Shown here: positions 30,347 through 40,363 of the stretch, piece by piece
Layout: the number at the start of each line of letters is the position of its first letter
Numbering within the stretch: the first letter of the stretch is position 1
Assembly: GCF_042434745.1 (NCBI RefSeq)
Contig: NZ_JBHLSS010000119.1
DNA from: Azotobacter paspali
GTDB lineage: Bacteria; Pseudomonadota; Gammaproteobacteria; Pseudomonadales; Pseudomonadaceae
DNA: 42,117 nt
Direction: 5' to 3' (one strand)
The notes under the pieces: model-generated
Database searches by the model: none
Seen by the model: the letters and a program-made list of their open reading frames with translations, nothing else
What the model was told of the DNA's origin: nothing
Program-made: the position numbers and the translations under genes

Positions 30347-33300
30347 TTATTCGTTCAGGCGTCGTGCCGCACGTGCACGCAGGAGGGGTTGCAGGGCGAG
30401 CGCGACGAGCAGCGCCGCAGCCAGCAGCATCGATATCAACAGCACCGGCCGGTCGCTGAACAGCCAGCGGACATGGATATCCCAGGGGAGAATGCCATAG
30501 CCGAACTCTGTCCCGACGCGGAAACTCTGCACCTGTGTGGCGCTCGCGAAGTGGGTGAGGTCGCCGCGGATTTCCGCACTGACTTCGGGGGTGTGCAGGC
30601 TCTCGACGATCTGCGGCAGCCATTGCGCCTCGCGGGCCAGGACCAGCACCAGCGCCCGTTCCGGATCGAGGGGCGAGCGGCGGCTGAGCAGCCCGCGGAA
30701 CGGCTGGTCGCCGGCGAGTTGTCGCGCGGCCTCCGGCGCCTGGCTGTCCCAGTCGCCCAGAACGAAGCGGCGTACTCGTTCGAGCGGCGTCCACGGGGCG
30801 ATGCGCAGTTGTCCTTTCTTTACATGGAAATCCGAGCCGGCGAGCAGGGATGCCAGGGGCAACTCGCCGTCGAGCCGGCCGATGGCCAGCAGGTCGCGCC
30901 CGGCGACCGAGGGCAGCCGGGCCGGGCCGACGAGCACTTCGACGCCGAGGGCCGGATAACCGGTGAGTTCGCCGAAGCGTCCGAGCAGGCCGAGCATCGC
31001 CTCGATTTCCTCTTCCCGCGGCGTGCCCGACAGCAGCACTGCCGTTTCGGAAAGGTCAGCCATTCGTGTGAAGGGGAAGCCAGCGCCGACGAAGAACGAC
31101 AGGTTGGGCATCCGGGCGAAGTGCCGGGTGCCCCTGAAGTCGATGAAGGAGTCGCCGTCGATCCGGCTCAGGGCCTGTTCGGGCAGTTCCAGCGTGCAGT
31201 CCGGGTCGTCCCTGGTGCGCAGGTTGAAATGGAAATCCAGGCGGTTGTCGCCGTAGATCAGGTCGACGGGTATTTCGACCCTGGCCTCTTCCTGGCGGGT
31301 CTGCTGGCCGAGGTAATGCTTGAGCCTTTCCAGCGGACCGGCTTTCAGCAACGGCAGGGAGGTCAGGTAGCGGCCGTTGAGGACGATATCCAGATGGGTT
31401 CGGGAAGTATCCAGCCAGTCTCCTTCGGGAAAGCGGTAGCGGATGTGTACCGGGATGTTCGCCATTGCCCACAAAAAATTATCCGGCGCGGCGCGGAAGT
31501 TGAGGCTCACTTTGGCCGGCGTGGGGCTTTGGCTAGCCAAGTCCTTGTCGGTCAGTTCGGCGAGGCGTACCAGCCGCTCGGTAGGAAGCCAGCGCGGCGC
31601 ATCGTAGGGTGCGCGCCGTGGCGGCGTGGGTGGTTCTTCCAGCAGCATGCTGGCGCCTTTCAGGCGACCGGCGCCGAGGACCAAGGCGAGCGCCGCCGCG
31701 TACTGCTCGTCCGGGGTGCGTCCGGCGATCAGCAGCAGTTTGGCGTACGGGTCGCGGGGGTTGTCCAGCACGGCCAGCGTCGGTCCCTCGATAGGAGGCA
31801 GGTCCAGACCATCGAGGCTCTGCCCGGCGAGGGCGAACAGCAGAGCGTTGCCCAACGGCAACGTGCCGATCGTCACCGGAAAGTCCAGGCTCCGATAGCG
31901 GGCGAGCGCGCCGAAATGCGAGGCCGCCAGCGCGGCGCTGCGCAAGGTTGTCTCGCCGGGCTGTCCGGCCAAGACCGTGGGCAGGTGTAACTCGCCAAGT
32001 TGCGCTTCGTCGAAGAAGGGGACGGGCAAAAGTGCCAGATCGTTCGCCAGGGGCAGCCGGCGCAGTTCTAGGGAGAGGCTGGAGTCCTTGCCTATGGCGA
32101 CCTGCAGCGGCGAGTGCTCGGGCGACTCGCAGCGCCGCTCGTCGCTGCGCAGCCTGAGGTTCAGGCTGTTGTGGGGCAGCAACAACAGGGGGTTGATGGC
32201 TATCTCGACAAAGTCGTCGAGCGGCGCGCCGGCCGTCAGGCGCAGGTCGTCGATCGCCTCGCCGTTGAGCAGAACCTCTAGGTGGGCTTTAGCCGGCAGT
32301 TTATCCGCATGGCGGATGTGTAGGTCGAGTCGGGCTTCGCTGACGATCTGCTGGCGACCGATCGAGAAGGGAATGCCTACTTCGGCCTTTGCCCCGCGTA
32401 ATGTCGTTCCATCGGCGATGCCCAGTTGTTCGAAGCGCAAAACCTCGATCAGGCCCGGAGCCGCCGCAGGCGCTCTCGGCTGCGCCGATGGCGGCGGGAG
32501 CGCGAGTTCTTGCGCTTCGAGGGGCGCCGCCGTCACGAGACAGAAGACGCACAGGAAAAGCAGCAGGAGGGAGTTCGGCATTGTCGGGCCGGCTTGCGCA
32601 TGCGAAGCTTTCGCGCCATTCGTTGGAGCCGCATCTTTTTTTTGCTGTCTGCCGATGCTGAGCAGCATGAGGGCATTTTTCAGCAAGCTCCAAAACGAGC
32701 GTAGGGGCCGGTCCGTCCGTTTCGAGGCTTCGGGGAGCCAGGCATCTGCCCTGCCCATGATGATGCGTACCAGTTCGCGCCGCTGATCGACGTCTAGCGG
32801 ATCGAAGCTCAGGCGCAATTCCCGGTCGCCGGTCACCACGAGGTGTGCAGGAAACAGCGCGGAACGTCCCTTGCAGGAGATTTCGATGCACTCGATCCGG
32901 CCCGGCAGCGGCTTTGGGGGCCGCGTCGGAATGACCCTGAGGCCACCCATGGAGATGTCGAGGGTTTCCCCCTGCCAGCTTCGTCCGTTGTCGAAATGCA
33001 GGACGACCGGCAACTTTAGTTTCAGCCGAGTGGTGCTACGCAGTTGCCGGCTCTCCATGGCCACGGCGGAAGCGGCCAGCAGGACGACCAGACTGAACAG
33101 TGCCCAGCCGATGTTCAGTGCGAGCACCTTGGGATCGATTGGAAACCAATCGATATAAAAGTAGCGGAACAGACCCACGGTGATGGCTGTCGCCAGCAGC
33201 GCCGCAGTGAGCAGGTGCGGTTTGACCAGGGCGAAATCGAAGAAACCCCGATCGAGCACTTCGCCCTTGTCGGTCACGTTGAACTTGCCGCGTTTGGGGG

Positions 33301-34720
33301 TGATCAGGGTGACTAGAGTCGGCTTGAGGACATGGAAGGCCAGCACCGTCTCGTAGAGTTCACCCCAGAAGGAATAGCGATGCCGGCCCTGGATTCTGGC
33401 GTTGGTCATGATCGAGTGCGCCAGGTGCGGAAGCGCATAGGCGAAGACCGCGGGAGCGGAGGCAGCGATGACATTCTGCCCGAGTATCAGGTAGGCGGTC
33501 GGTGCCGTAAGGAAGACGATGCGTGGCAGGGCGAACTGGAAGTGCAGCATCGCATTGAGATAGCAGAGCCGCTGCGGCAGGCGCAGGCCGCGGCCCAGCA
33601 GGGGATTGTCTAAGCGGAGGATCTGCGTCATGCCGCGCGCCCAGCGCATCCGCTGGCCGATATGCAGGGCCAGGCGCTCGGTGGCCAAGCCGGCGGCCAG
33701 CGGGATGGGCAGGAAGGCGGTGTTCCAGCCCCTGCGCTGCAGCTTGAGCGCAGTATGCGAGTCTTCGGTGACGGTTTCTACGGCGAAGCCGCCGATTTCC
33801 TCCAGGGCACTGCGGCGAATCACCGCGCAGGAGCCGCAGAAGAACGCCGCATTCCAGAAGTCGTTGCCCTGTTGTACGGGGCCGTAGAACAGCTCGCCCT
33901 CGTTGGGAACCTCCCGTCCGGTGGTGAGGTTGCGCTCGAAGGGGTCGGGGGAGTAGAAGTGGTGCGGGGTCTGTACCAGGGCCAGCCTAGCGTCCTGCAG
34001 GAACGACCCGACCGTGGCCTGCAGGAAGGCGCGGGTGCTGACGTGGTCGCAGTCGAAGATGCAGATCAGCTCGCCATCCGTCAGGCTCAAGGCGTTGTTC
34101 AGGTTGCCGGCCTTGGCGTGCCGGTTGTCGGACCTCGTGATGTAGCCGACGCCCGCCGCTGCGGCGAAGGCGCCGAACTCGGGGCGCCTGCCGTCGTCGA
34201 GCAGGTAGATGCGCAGCTTGTCCGCCGGATAGTCGATGTTCTGCGCGGCGAGCACGGTGTCCTGGACGACGTCGAGGCTTTCGTTATAGGTCGGAATGTA
34301 GATATCGACCGTCGGCCATTGCGAGAGGTCTTCCGGTAGCGGCCGGATCGACCGTTTCAGCGGCATGATGCTCTGGAAATAGCCCAGCACCAGGATCAGC
34401 CAGGCGTAGGTCTCGGCCAGATAGAGCCCGATGCCCAAGAATGCCTCCAGGCCGTTGTCGAACACCAGCGTCTGGGTGGTCCGCCAATACAGATAACGGG
34501 TGGAGACGGCGACCGAAACGACGATCAGGATCAGCGTGACGGTATAGGACTGGAGCCGGCCTAGCAGCAGCATGAGTAGGATCACGCATACGCCCATCCC
34601 CACCTGCATGGAGAGGTCGAGCGGCACGGTGACGAACAGCAGCAGAGCCGGGCTGGCGACGAGTATCAGAATGAAGGCCGACAGCCTTGTCAGCCCTGCT
34701 TTCTGGGAGGGGGGAGGCAT
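30347..34720 (-). CDS. bcsAB: Fused cellulose synthase BcsA-BcsB
   Basis: 1457 residues in a single uninterrupted frame. The BcsA part (1 to about 700) has membrane helices flanking a GT2 domain with DDG (175-177), DCD (223-225), TED (318-320) and QRMRW (356-360), and a PilZ domain with Arg561-xxx-Arg565 and DISMGG (588-593) that would bind c-di-GMP and open the gate. A linker rich in K, A and Q leads to MPNSLLLLFLCVFCLVTAAP (713-732), which looks like the retained signal peptide of BcsB, then the BcsB part (about 740-1457) with carbohydrate-binding and flavodoxin-like domains and a C-terminal membrane helix (DRPVLLISMLLAAALLVALAL). It polymerises UDP-glucose to beta-1,4-glucan and passes it to the periplasm. 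The same fusion is known from AcsAB of Komagataeibacter. Confidence 0.95.
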   Translation of the reverse strand: MPPPSQKAGLTRLSAFILILVASPALLLFVTVPLDLSMQVGMGVCVILLMLLLGRLQSYTVTLILIVVSVAVSTRYLYWRTTQTLVFDNGLEAFLGIGLYLAETYAWLILVLGYFQSIMPLKRSIRPLPEDLSQWPTVDIYIPTYNESLDVVQDTVLAAQNIDYPADKLRIYLLDDGRRPEFGAFAAAAGVGYITRSDNRHAKAGNLNNALSLTDGELICIFDCDHVSTRAFLQATVGSFLQDARLALVQTPHHFYSPDPFERNLTTGREVPNEGELFYGPVQQGNDFWNAAFFCGSCAVIRRSALEEIGGFAVETVTEDSHTALKLQRRGWNTAFLPIPLAAGLATERLALHIGQRMRWARGMTQILRLDNPLLGRGLRLPQRLCYLNAMLHFQFALPRIVFLTAPTAYLILGQNVIAASAPAVFAYALPHLAHSIMTNARIQGRHRYSFWGELYETVLAFHVLKPTLVTLITPKRGKFNVTDKGEVLDRGFFDFALVKPHLLTAALLATAITVGLFRYFYIDWFPIDPKVLALNIGWALFSLVVLLAASAVAMESRQLRSTTRLKLKLPVVLHFDNGRSWQGETLDISMGGLRVIPTRPPKPLPGRIECIEISCKGRSALFPAHLVVTGDRELRLSFDPLDVDQRRELVRIIMGRADAWLPEASKRTDRPLRSFWSLLKNALMLLSIGRQQKKDAAPTNGAKASHAQAGPTMPNSLLLLFLCVFCLVTAAPLEAQELALPPPSAQPRAPAAAPGLIEVLRFEQLGIADGTTLRGAKAEVGIPFSIGRQQIVSEARLDLHIRHADKLPAKAHLEVLLNGEAIDDLRLTAGAPLDDFVEIAINPLLLLPHNSLNLRLRSDERRCESPEHSPLQVAIGKDSSLSLELRRLPLANDLALLPVPFFDEAQLGELHLPTVLAGQPGETTLRSAALAASHFGALARYRSLDFPVTIGTLPLGNALLFALAGQSLDGLDLPPIEGPTLAVLDNPRDPYAKLLLIAGRTPDEQYAAALALVLGAGRLKGASMLLEEPPTPPRRAPYDAPRWLPTERLVRLAELTDKDLASQSPTPAKVSLNFRAAPDNFLWAMANIPVHIRYRFPEGDWLDTSRTHLDIVLNGRYLTSLPLLKAGPLERLKHYLGQQTRQEEARVEIPVDLIYGDNRLDFHFNLRTRDDPDCTLELPEQALSRIDGDSFIDFRGTRHFARMPNLSFFVGAGFPFTRMADLSETAVLLSGTPREEEIEAMLGLLGRFGELTGYPALGVEVLVGPARLPSVAGRDLLAIGRLDGELPLASLLAGSDFHVKKGQLRIAPWTPLERVRRFVLGDWDSQAPEAARQLAGDQPFRGLLSRRSPLDPERALVLVLAREAQWLPQIVESLHTPEVSAEIRGDLTHFASATQVQSFRVGTEFGYGILPWDIHVRWLFSDRPVLLISMLLAAALLVALALQPLLRARAARRLNE

Positions 34721-34729
34721 GGTAGGTGG

Positions 34730-35545
34730 TTACCCGTGGGGTATCGGCCGTTCAGCCCTGTGGCGGTGCACGCTAAAGGCGTGGGGCTCCAGGTCTCCGA
34801 GCAGTTCCCCGAGCCGGCGGGCGATCGTGTCGAGATCGTGAGCGGCCGCGGAACCGGGGTCGAAAGCGAAAATCGATTGTTGCGAGGCGAGCGCCTCGGC
34901 CAGGGCTTCGTCCCGGTGCACCAGTCCGAGCAGCGCCCCCTGCAGCCGCGCGCGCATGAATTCCGTGGTGTCGGCGCTCAGGCGACGGCGGCGATCGACC
35001 TGGTTGATGATGTAGAGGACCGGCAGGGGACTCCGGGTAGCCTGTGGCATGTAGAAGAGGCCCTGCTCGATCTGCGGCAGCAGCGAAACGGACGCGGCGT
35101 CGGCCAGCAGAACTGCGATGCGGATGTCGGCGATGGCGTTCAGGGCATTCAGCACCGGCGAGGGACCCGGCGGCGTGTCGGCCAGCACCACCATGCGCGG
35201 GATCGACAGGATTCCCCGCAGGGCCTCCTCCAGGAAGCGTGGGGTCTCGGCGAGGCGGGCCTCGAAGCGCAGTCTTTGCGCCTCGCCGACCGTGCCGTAG
35301 GGCAGCAGCCCGATGCCGCCGGAAGTCTGGAGCGCCAGTCGCTGCCAGTCGGATTGCTCGGCGTGGGCCACGTAACCGCGCGGGTCGCCAAGGGCGGCGG
35401 CGAAATGCAGGCGCAGGGCGTTCTGCACATCGAAGTCGATGACCGTGACCGGCAGGCCGAGTCGTTGCAGGGCGAAGGCGAGCCCCGCCGCGAACGTGGT
35501 CTTGCCCACCCCGCCCTTGGGGGAGGCGACGCAGATCAGCGGCAT
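34730..35545 (-). CDS. bcsQ: BcsQ, ParA/MinD-type ATPase of cellulose synthesis
   Basis: A 271-residue P-loop ATPase of the ParA/MinD class. The deviant Walker A is KGGVGKTT (residues 10-17) and the domain continues AAGLAFALQRLGLPVTVIDFD, with Walker B-like VVLADTPPG. BcsQ is needed for cellulose production and polar localisation in enterobacteria. It sits 9 bp before bcsAB, and its start overlaps the end of bcsP by 10 bp, so translation is likely coupled. Complete and of usual length. Confidence 0.92.
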   Translation of the reverse strand: MPLICVASPKGGVGKTTFAAGLAFALQRLGLPVTVIDFDVQNALRLHFAAALGDPRGYVAHAEQSDWQRLALQTSGGIGLLPYGTVGEAQRLRFEARLAETPRFLEEALRGILSIPRMVVLADTPPGPSPVLNALNAIADIRIAVLLADAASVSLLPQIEQGLFYMPQATRSPLPVLYIINQVDRRRRLSADTTEFMRARLQGALLGLVHRDEALAEALASQQSIFAFDPGSAAAHDLDTIARRLGELLGDLEPHAFSVHRHRAERPIPHG

Positions 35546-35958
35546 GTGCCGATGTCTCGCAGGAGACTTTTCAGGGAGACTTCGGATGGTTCCTGGCGGC
35601 TGTCCCGGTCACTCGGCGGGGTGTTCCGGAAGAGCCTGCCGAAGGGGTTGCCCGCCGCAGCCTGGGCGGGCTCCGGCGTACCGAAAAGCGTTGTGGCCGC
35701 CGGCACGGGCGAGGCATCCATCGCCTGTGCGGGACGAGCGGCGGTCGGTGCGGGAGCGACGCTTTCGAGCGGGAACGGGGCCGGCCGGGGAGCGGCGTTT
35801 GGCATGCGCGGCGCTTCCAGGGGCACGTCGATTTCCTGTTGCACCGCCTGCAGCAGTGCCCATGGGGATGCCTGGCCGGCGGCGTTGCCCGCGAACTCTC
35901 GATAGGCGTCCGGCGAGCCGTTCGTCTGCTGCATCAGTCGTTTTACATCGTCCTGCAC
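35536..35958 (-). CDS. BcsP/BcsR-like cellulose biosynthesis protein
   Basis: A 140-residue protein, first in the operon. The N-terminus (VQDDVKRLMQQTNGSPDAYR, then EF) resembles BcsP/BcsR, whose short helical segment precedes a tryptophan-containing LL motif (here ASPWALLQAVQQEI). The middle (about 60-115) is rich in Pro and Ala and probably disordered. The last residues VSLKSLLRDIGTCR form a short conserved tail also seen in BcsP/BcsO-type proteins. Such proteins bind BcsQ and stabilise the synthase complex. The start chosen is GTG at 35956-35958, 7 nt after GGAG; an ATG at 36021 would give 161 residues with no family match in the extra part. The name is by analogy. Confidence 0.72.
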   Translation of the reverse strand: MQDDVKRLMQQTNGSPDAYREFAGNAAGQASPWALLQAVQQEIDVPLEAPRMPNAAPRPAPFPLESVAPAPTAARPAQAMDASPVPAATTLFGTPEPAQAAAGNPFGRLFRNTPPSDRDSRQEPSEVSLKSLLRDIGTCR

Positions 35959-36091
35959 GATCAACTCCAGGTTCACACCCGTGCATCGCGGCTCGTATAA
36001 AGCTCGCGCATGCGTAGGCATCGGTTGTGGTAAGAACGGTCATCGGGAAGGCGCGGCAATAATCTTCGTCGGTTTTTTGACGATTCTTTTC

Positions 36092-36215
36092 ATAGTTGCA
36101 GAGCGATACTAAAAATATAGTAGTTCAATATCGCGAACAATAGTTGTAGAGCGATATTAAAAACATATTATTTTAATACTAAAAATATATTGGTTCAATA
36201 TGACGAACAATAGTT
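36092..36215. repeat. AT-rich direct repeats upstream of the cellulose operon
   Basis: Two 40-bp copies starting ATACTAAAAATATA and ending GAACAATAGTT lie at 36106-36145 and 36176-36215, differing at five positions or so. A second overlapping repeat, ATAGTTGYAGAGCGATAYTA, begins at 36092 and 36140. The tract is far richer in A+T than its surroundings. It lies 135-260 bp upstream of bcsP and about 290 bp upstream of ompR. It may be a regulator or nucleoid-protein (MvaT/H-NS type) binding region; no known operator was recognised. The remaining intergenic DNA (35959-36091, 36216-36503) shows no gene; CATAAT at 36471-36476 is a possible -10 for ompR. Confidence 0.8.
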
Positions 36216-36503
36216 CCAAGGGCCGCTCGTCGGGCGGGCGTGACTTTGTTGTAGCAGATGGCCGTTGAACGGAGCTGGCGAACCAGTGTCGCGTTATCGG
36301 CGATCCATGGGAACACAACGACAATCCAATAAGGACGGACCGCCTCCCCCGCTCCGTGCGACACGATCGGCCGGGGTCCGCCATGCCTTGGAAAGCTTGC
36401 GCTAGCGGGATACCCGGCACCGGGTAAAATCTGCTAACAATGGTCGGCGGCCCGGCCTTGCGGGCTACGTCATAATGGCGCCCGATCGCCGTCAGGAGTC
36501 CCG

Positions 36504-37244
36504 ATGAACAGCACAGCCAGCGCCACGCCGGAAGGCGAAAAGATCCTCATCGTCGATGACGACCCACGTCTGCGGCACCTGCTAGAGCGCTTTCTCAGCG
36601 AGCAGGGCTACCGCGTGCGGACCGTGGAGAACGTCGAGCAGATGGACCGCCTGCTCGGTCGCGAACTCTTCAGCCTGGTGGTGCTCGACCTGATGCTGCC
36701 CGGCGAGGACGGCATGTCCGCCTGCCGCCGGCTGCGCGCGAGCGACAACCAGGTGTCGATCATCATGCTCACCGCCAAGGGTGACGAGAGCAGCCGTATC
36801 CAGGGGCTGGAGCAGGGCGCCGACGATTACCTGGCCAAGCCGTTCAATCCCCGTGAACTGCTGGCGCGGATCAAGGCCGTGCTGCGCCGCCAGGCGCCGG
36901 TGGTGCCGGGCGCGCCGGCCAGCAAGGACGAGATCGTCAGCTTCGGCGACTACCGCCTGTCCCTGGCCACCCGCGAATTGATGAAGGGCGACCAGGTGCA
37001 GATGCTCACCACCGGCGAGTTCGCCGTGCTCAAGGCGCTGGTCGAGCATGCCCGCGAGCCGCTGACCCGCGACAAGCTGATGAATCTCGCCCGCGGCCGC
37101 GAATGGGACGCGCTGGAGCGATCCATCGATGTGCAGATCTCGCGCCTGCGCCGGCTGATCGAGCCGGACCCGTCCAAGCCGCGCTACATCCAGACCGTCT
37201 GGGGCGTCGGCTACGTCTTCGTGCCGGACGGCATTAAGTCGTAG
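36504..37244 (+). CDS. ompR: OmpR/AmgR-type response regulator
   Basis: 246 residues: an N-terminal receiver domain with acidic pocket VDDD (about 17-20), phosphorylation site Asp62 in VVLDLMLPGEDG and Lys in YLAKPFNPREL, then a winged-helix DNA-binding domain (LMNLARGREWDALERSIDVQISRLRRLIE). It is a cytosolic transcription factor phosphorylated by EnvZ. In P. aeruginosa the pair is AmgRS, which responds to envelope stress from misfolded membrane proteins and aminoglycosides. ATG at 36504 follows CAGGAG. It lies 97 bp before envZ in the same direction and, unusually, after the cellulose operon rather than tex. Confidence 0.95.
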   Translation: MNSTASATPEGEKILIVDDDPRLRHLLERFLSEQGYRVRTVENVEQMDRLLGRELFSLVVLDLMLPGEDGMSACRRLRASDNQVSIIMLTAKGDESSRIQGLEQGADDYLAKPFNPRELLARIKAVLRRQAPVVPGAPASKDEIVSFGDYRLSLATRELMKGDQVQMLTTGEFAVLKALVEHAREPLTRDKLMNLARGREWDALERSIDVQISRLRRLIEPDPSKPRYIQTVWGVGYVFVPDGIKS

Positions 37245-37341
37245 GGCGCCGGACGGCCGCCGACTTTCCCCACCGGTCCGAGCGCTGGAAAACCGCCTGG
37301 CAGGGTGTTCCGCCCTGCCGCCGATCTCGTGATTGCCATCG

Positions 37342-38655
<1,314 letters not shown>

Positions 38656-38869
38656 GCAATCCGCGTGAAAACTACCGCGCTCGGCCATGCTGCGTTGAAA
38701 TCAGGCTCAGAAGCCGCTTGCGGTTAACGCACTTCAGTGCGGCCTCGAAGGGGTGAGCGGAGTGAGTCATGCTCATTTACCACGCGTAAACTGCGCTTCT
38801 TCACCTGATTTCGCCTTGCCTGGCCTTCGCTCGCTACGTTTTCACACGGACTGTGAAGAATGTACGCTG

Positions 38870-38889
38870 GGGCGACGCATGCGTCGCCC
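38870..38889 (-). terminator. 20-bp palindrome after rimK, possible terminator
   Basis: GGGCGACGCATGCGTCGCCC is a perfect palindrome 10 bp past the rimK stop, with a second hairpin TTCACA-CGGAC-TGTGAA at 38841-38857. No T-run, so a weak terminator for the converging envZ and rimK transcripts. The 38656-38840 stretch (TCGGCCATGCTGCGTTGAAA ... TTCGCTCGCTACGTTTTCAC) resembles an intergenic repeat common in pseudomonads; no gene is seen. Confidence 0.45.
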
Positions 38890-38898
38890 GTTTCCGGC

Positions 38899-39804
38899 TC
38901 AGCCTTTGCCGCGGGTCCGCGTCAGGCCGTGTTCGGCGTTCTTCTCCAAGTATTCGATGATGATCCCCGCGACGTCCTTGCTGGTGGTGGTCTCGATGCC
39001 CTCCAGGCCGGGAGAGGAGTTCACTTCCATCACCAGCGGGCCGTGATTGGAGCGCAGGATGTCCACCCCGGCGACGTTCAGGCCCATCACCTTGGCGGCG
39101 CGGATCGCCGTCATGCGTTCTTCTGGGGTGATCTTGATCAGGCTGGCGGTGCCGCCGCGGTGCAGGTTGGAGCGGAACTCGCCAGGCTTGGCCTGGCGCT
39201 TCATCGCGGCGATGACCTTCTCGCCGACCACGAAGCAGCGGATGTCGGCGCCGCCGGCCTCCTGGATGTATTCCTGGACCATGATGTTCTGCTCCATGCC
39301 CATGAAAGCCTCGATCACCGATTCGGCGGCCTTCTGGGTCTCGCAGAGTACCACGCCGATGCCTTGGGTGCCTTCCAGCAGCTTGATCACCAGCGGCGCG
39401 CCGCCGACCATGGCGATCAGGTCGGGGATGTCGTCCGGCGAGTGGGCGAAGCCGGTCACCGGCAGGCCGATGCCCTTGCGCGAGAGCAGTTGCAGCGAGC
39501 GCAGCTTGTCCCGCGAGCGGCTGATCGCCACCGATTCGTTGAGCGGGAACACGCCCATCATCTCGAACTGGCGCAGTACCGCGCAGCCGTAGAAAGTCAC
39601 CGAGGCACCGATGCGCGGGATCACCGCGTCGAAGCCTTCCAGCGGGCGGCCGCGGTAGTGGATCTGCGGCTTGTGGCTGGCGATGTTCATGTAGGCGCGC
39701 AGGGTATCGATCACGACCATCTGATGCCCGCGCCGCTCGCCGGCCTCCACCAGGCGACGGGTCGAGTAGAGGCGCGGGTTGCGCGACAGCACGGCGATTT
39801 TCAT
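38899..39804 (-). CDS. rimK: Ribosomal protein S6 glutamate ligase RimK
   Basis: 301 residues, the usual size. ATP-grasp ligase that adds glutamates to the C-terminus of ribosomal protein S6; in Pseudomonas it changes ribosome composition and the levels of Hfq and other regulators. Seen: MKIAVLSRNPRLYSTRRLVEA at the start, PRIGASVTFYGCAVLRQFE, the ATP-grasp core PLVIKLLEGTQGIGVVLCET and the metal-binding end VMEVNSSPGLEGIE. It overlaps the rimB stop by 4 bp, so the two are translated together. Confidence 0.95.
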   Translation of the reverse strand: MKIAVLSRNPRLYSTRRLVEAGERRGHQMVVIDTLRAYMNIASHKPQIHYRGRPLEGFDAVIPRIGASVTFYGCAVLRQFEMMGVFPLNESVAISRSRDKLRSLQLLSRKGIGLPVTGFAHSPDDIPDLIAMVGGAPLVIKLLEGTQGIGVVLCETQKAAESVIEAFMGMEQNIMVQEYIQEAGGADIRCFVVGEKVIAAMKRQAKPGEFRSNLHRGGTASLIKITPEERMTAIRAAKVMGLNVAGVDILRSNHGPLVMEVNSSPGLEGIETTTSKDVAGIIIEYLEKNAEHGLTRTRGKG

Positions 39805-40271
39805 TGGACACCAAGCAGCTTGGGGAGGGTGGGTTTGTCTTGCACGTAGGCTAGCGCCGGGTTGACCACCAGTTGACCGTCGACCAGGGCCCGCGAGCCG
39901 AGCAGCACACGGTAGCGCATGGCTTTGCGGCAGGTCAGGGTGAACTCCACCGGCCAGGTGCGGTCGCCGAGCGCCAGGGTGGTGAGGATGACGTAGCGGG
40001 TCTGGGTCTGGCCGTTGGAGCTCTTGATGGTCTTCACGGCCACCAGGGGCGCCTGGCAATGGCGATGGCGCAGTTGCACGAAGGTGCCGAGGTGCGCGGT
40101 GAAGCGCACCCAGGGGCGCCCGTCGCGTTCGAACTGCACAACTTCGGTGGCGTGCAGGGTCGAGGTGCTGGCACCGGTATCGATCTTCGCCCGCAGCCCG
40201 GCGACGCCGAGCTCGGGCAGGTCGATCCATTCGCGCAGACCAATCACCGAAAGATGGTCGAATGTCTTCAA
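39801..40271 (-). CDS. rimB: RimB, retropepsin-like protease/ATP-dependent zinc-protease family
   Basis: A 156-residue cytosolic protein with a retropepsin-type fold (RimB/Zn_protease family). The catalytic DTGAST is at residues 31-36, and LLGSRALVDGQLVVNPALAY is the conserved C-terminal strand. In P. fluorescens RimB processes or edits the glutamate chains added by RimK on S6. It precedes rimK, overlapping it by 4 bp; rimA was not found next to it in this window. Divergent from hslR across 92 bp that must contain both promoters. Confidence 0.88.
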   Translation of the reverse strand: MKTFDHLSVIGLREWIDLPELGVAGLRAKIDTGASTSTLHATEVVQFERDGRPWVRFTAHLGTFVQLRHRHCQAPLVAVKTIKSSNGQTQTRYVILTTLALGDRTWPVEFTLTCRKAMRYRVLLGSRALVDGQLVVNPALAYVQDKPTLPKLLGVQ

Positions 40272-40363
40272 GAAGGCGGCGCTCCACAGTCGGTGTGAGG
40301 CATTCTAATCGGCACGGCCGGCAACCGCACCTGTTCAGGCCGGCGTAGAGGTGATCGACAAGC

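Noticed and set aside
36106..36215. Plasmid-type iteron origin
   Set aside because: Only two 40-bp copies, no replication gene and a chromosomal context between ompR and bcs; regulatory or boundary repeat is more likely.
38656..38860. Possible short gene between envZ and rimK
   Set aside because: Frames are short with no start signal, and the sequence resembles a known kind of intergenic repeat in pseudomonads.
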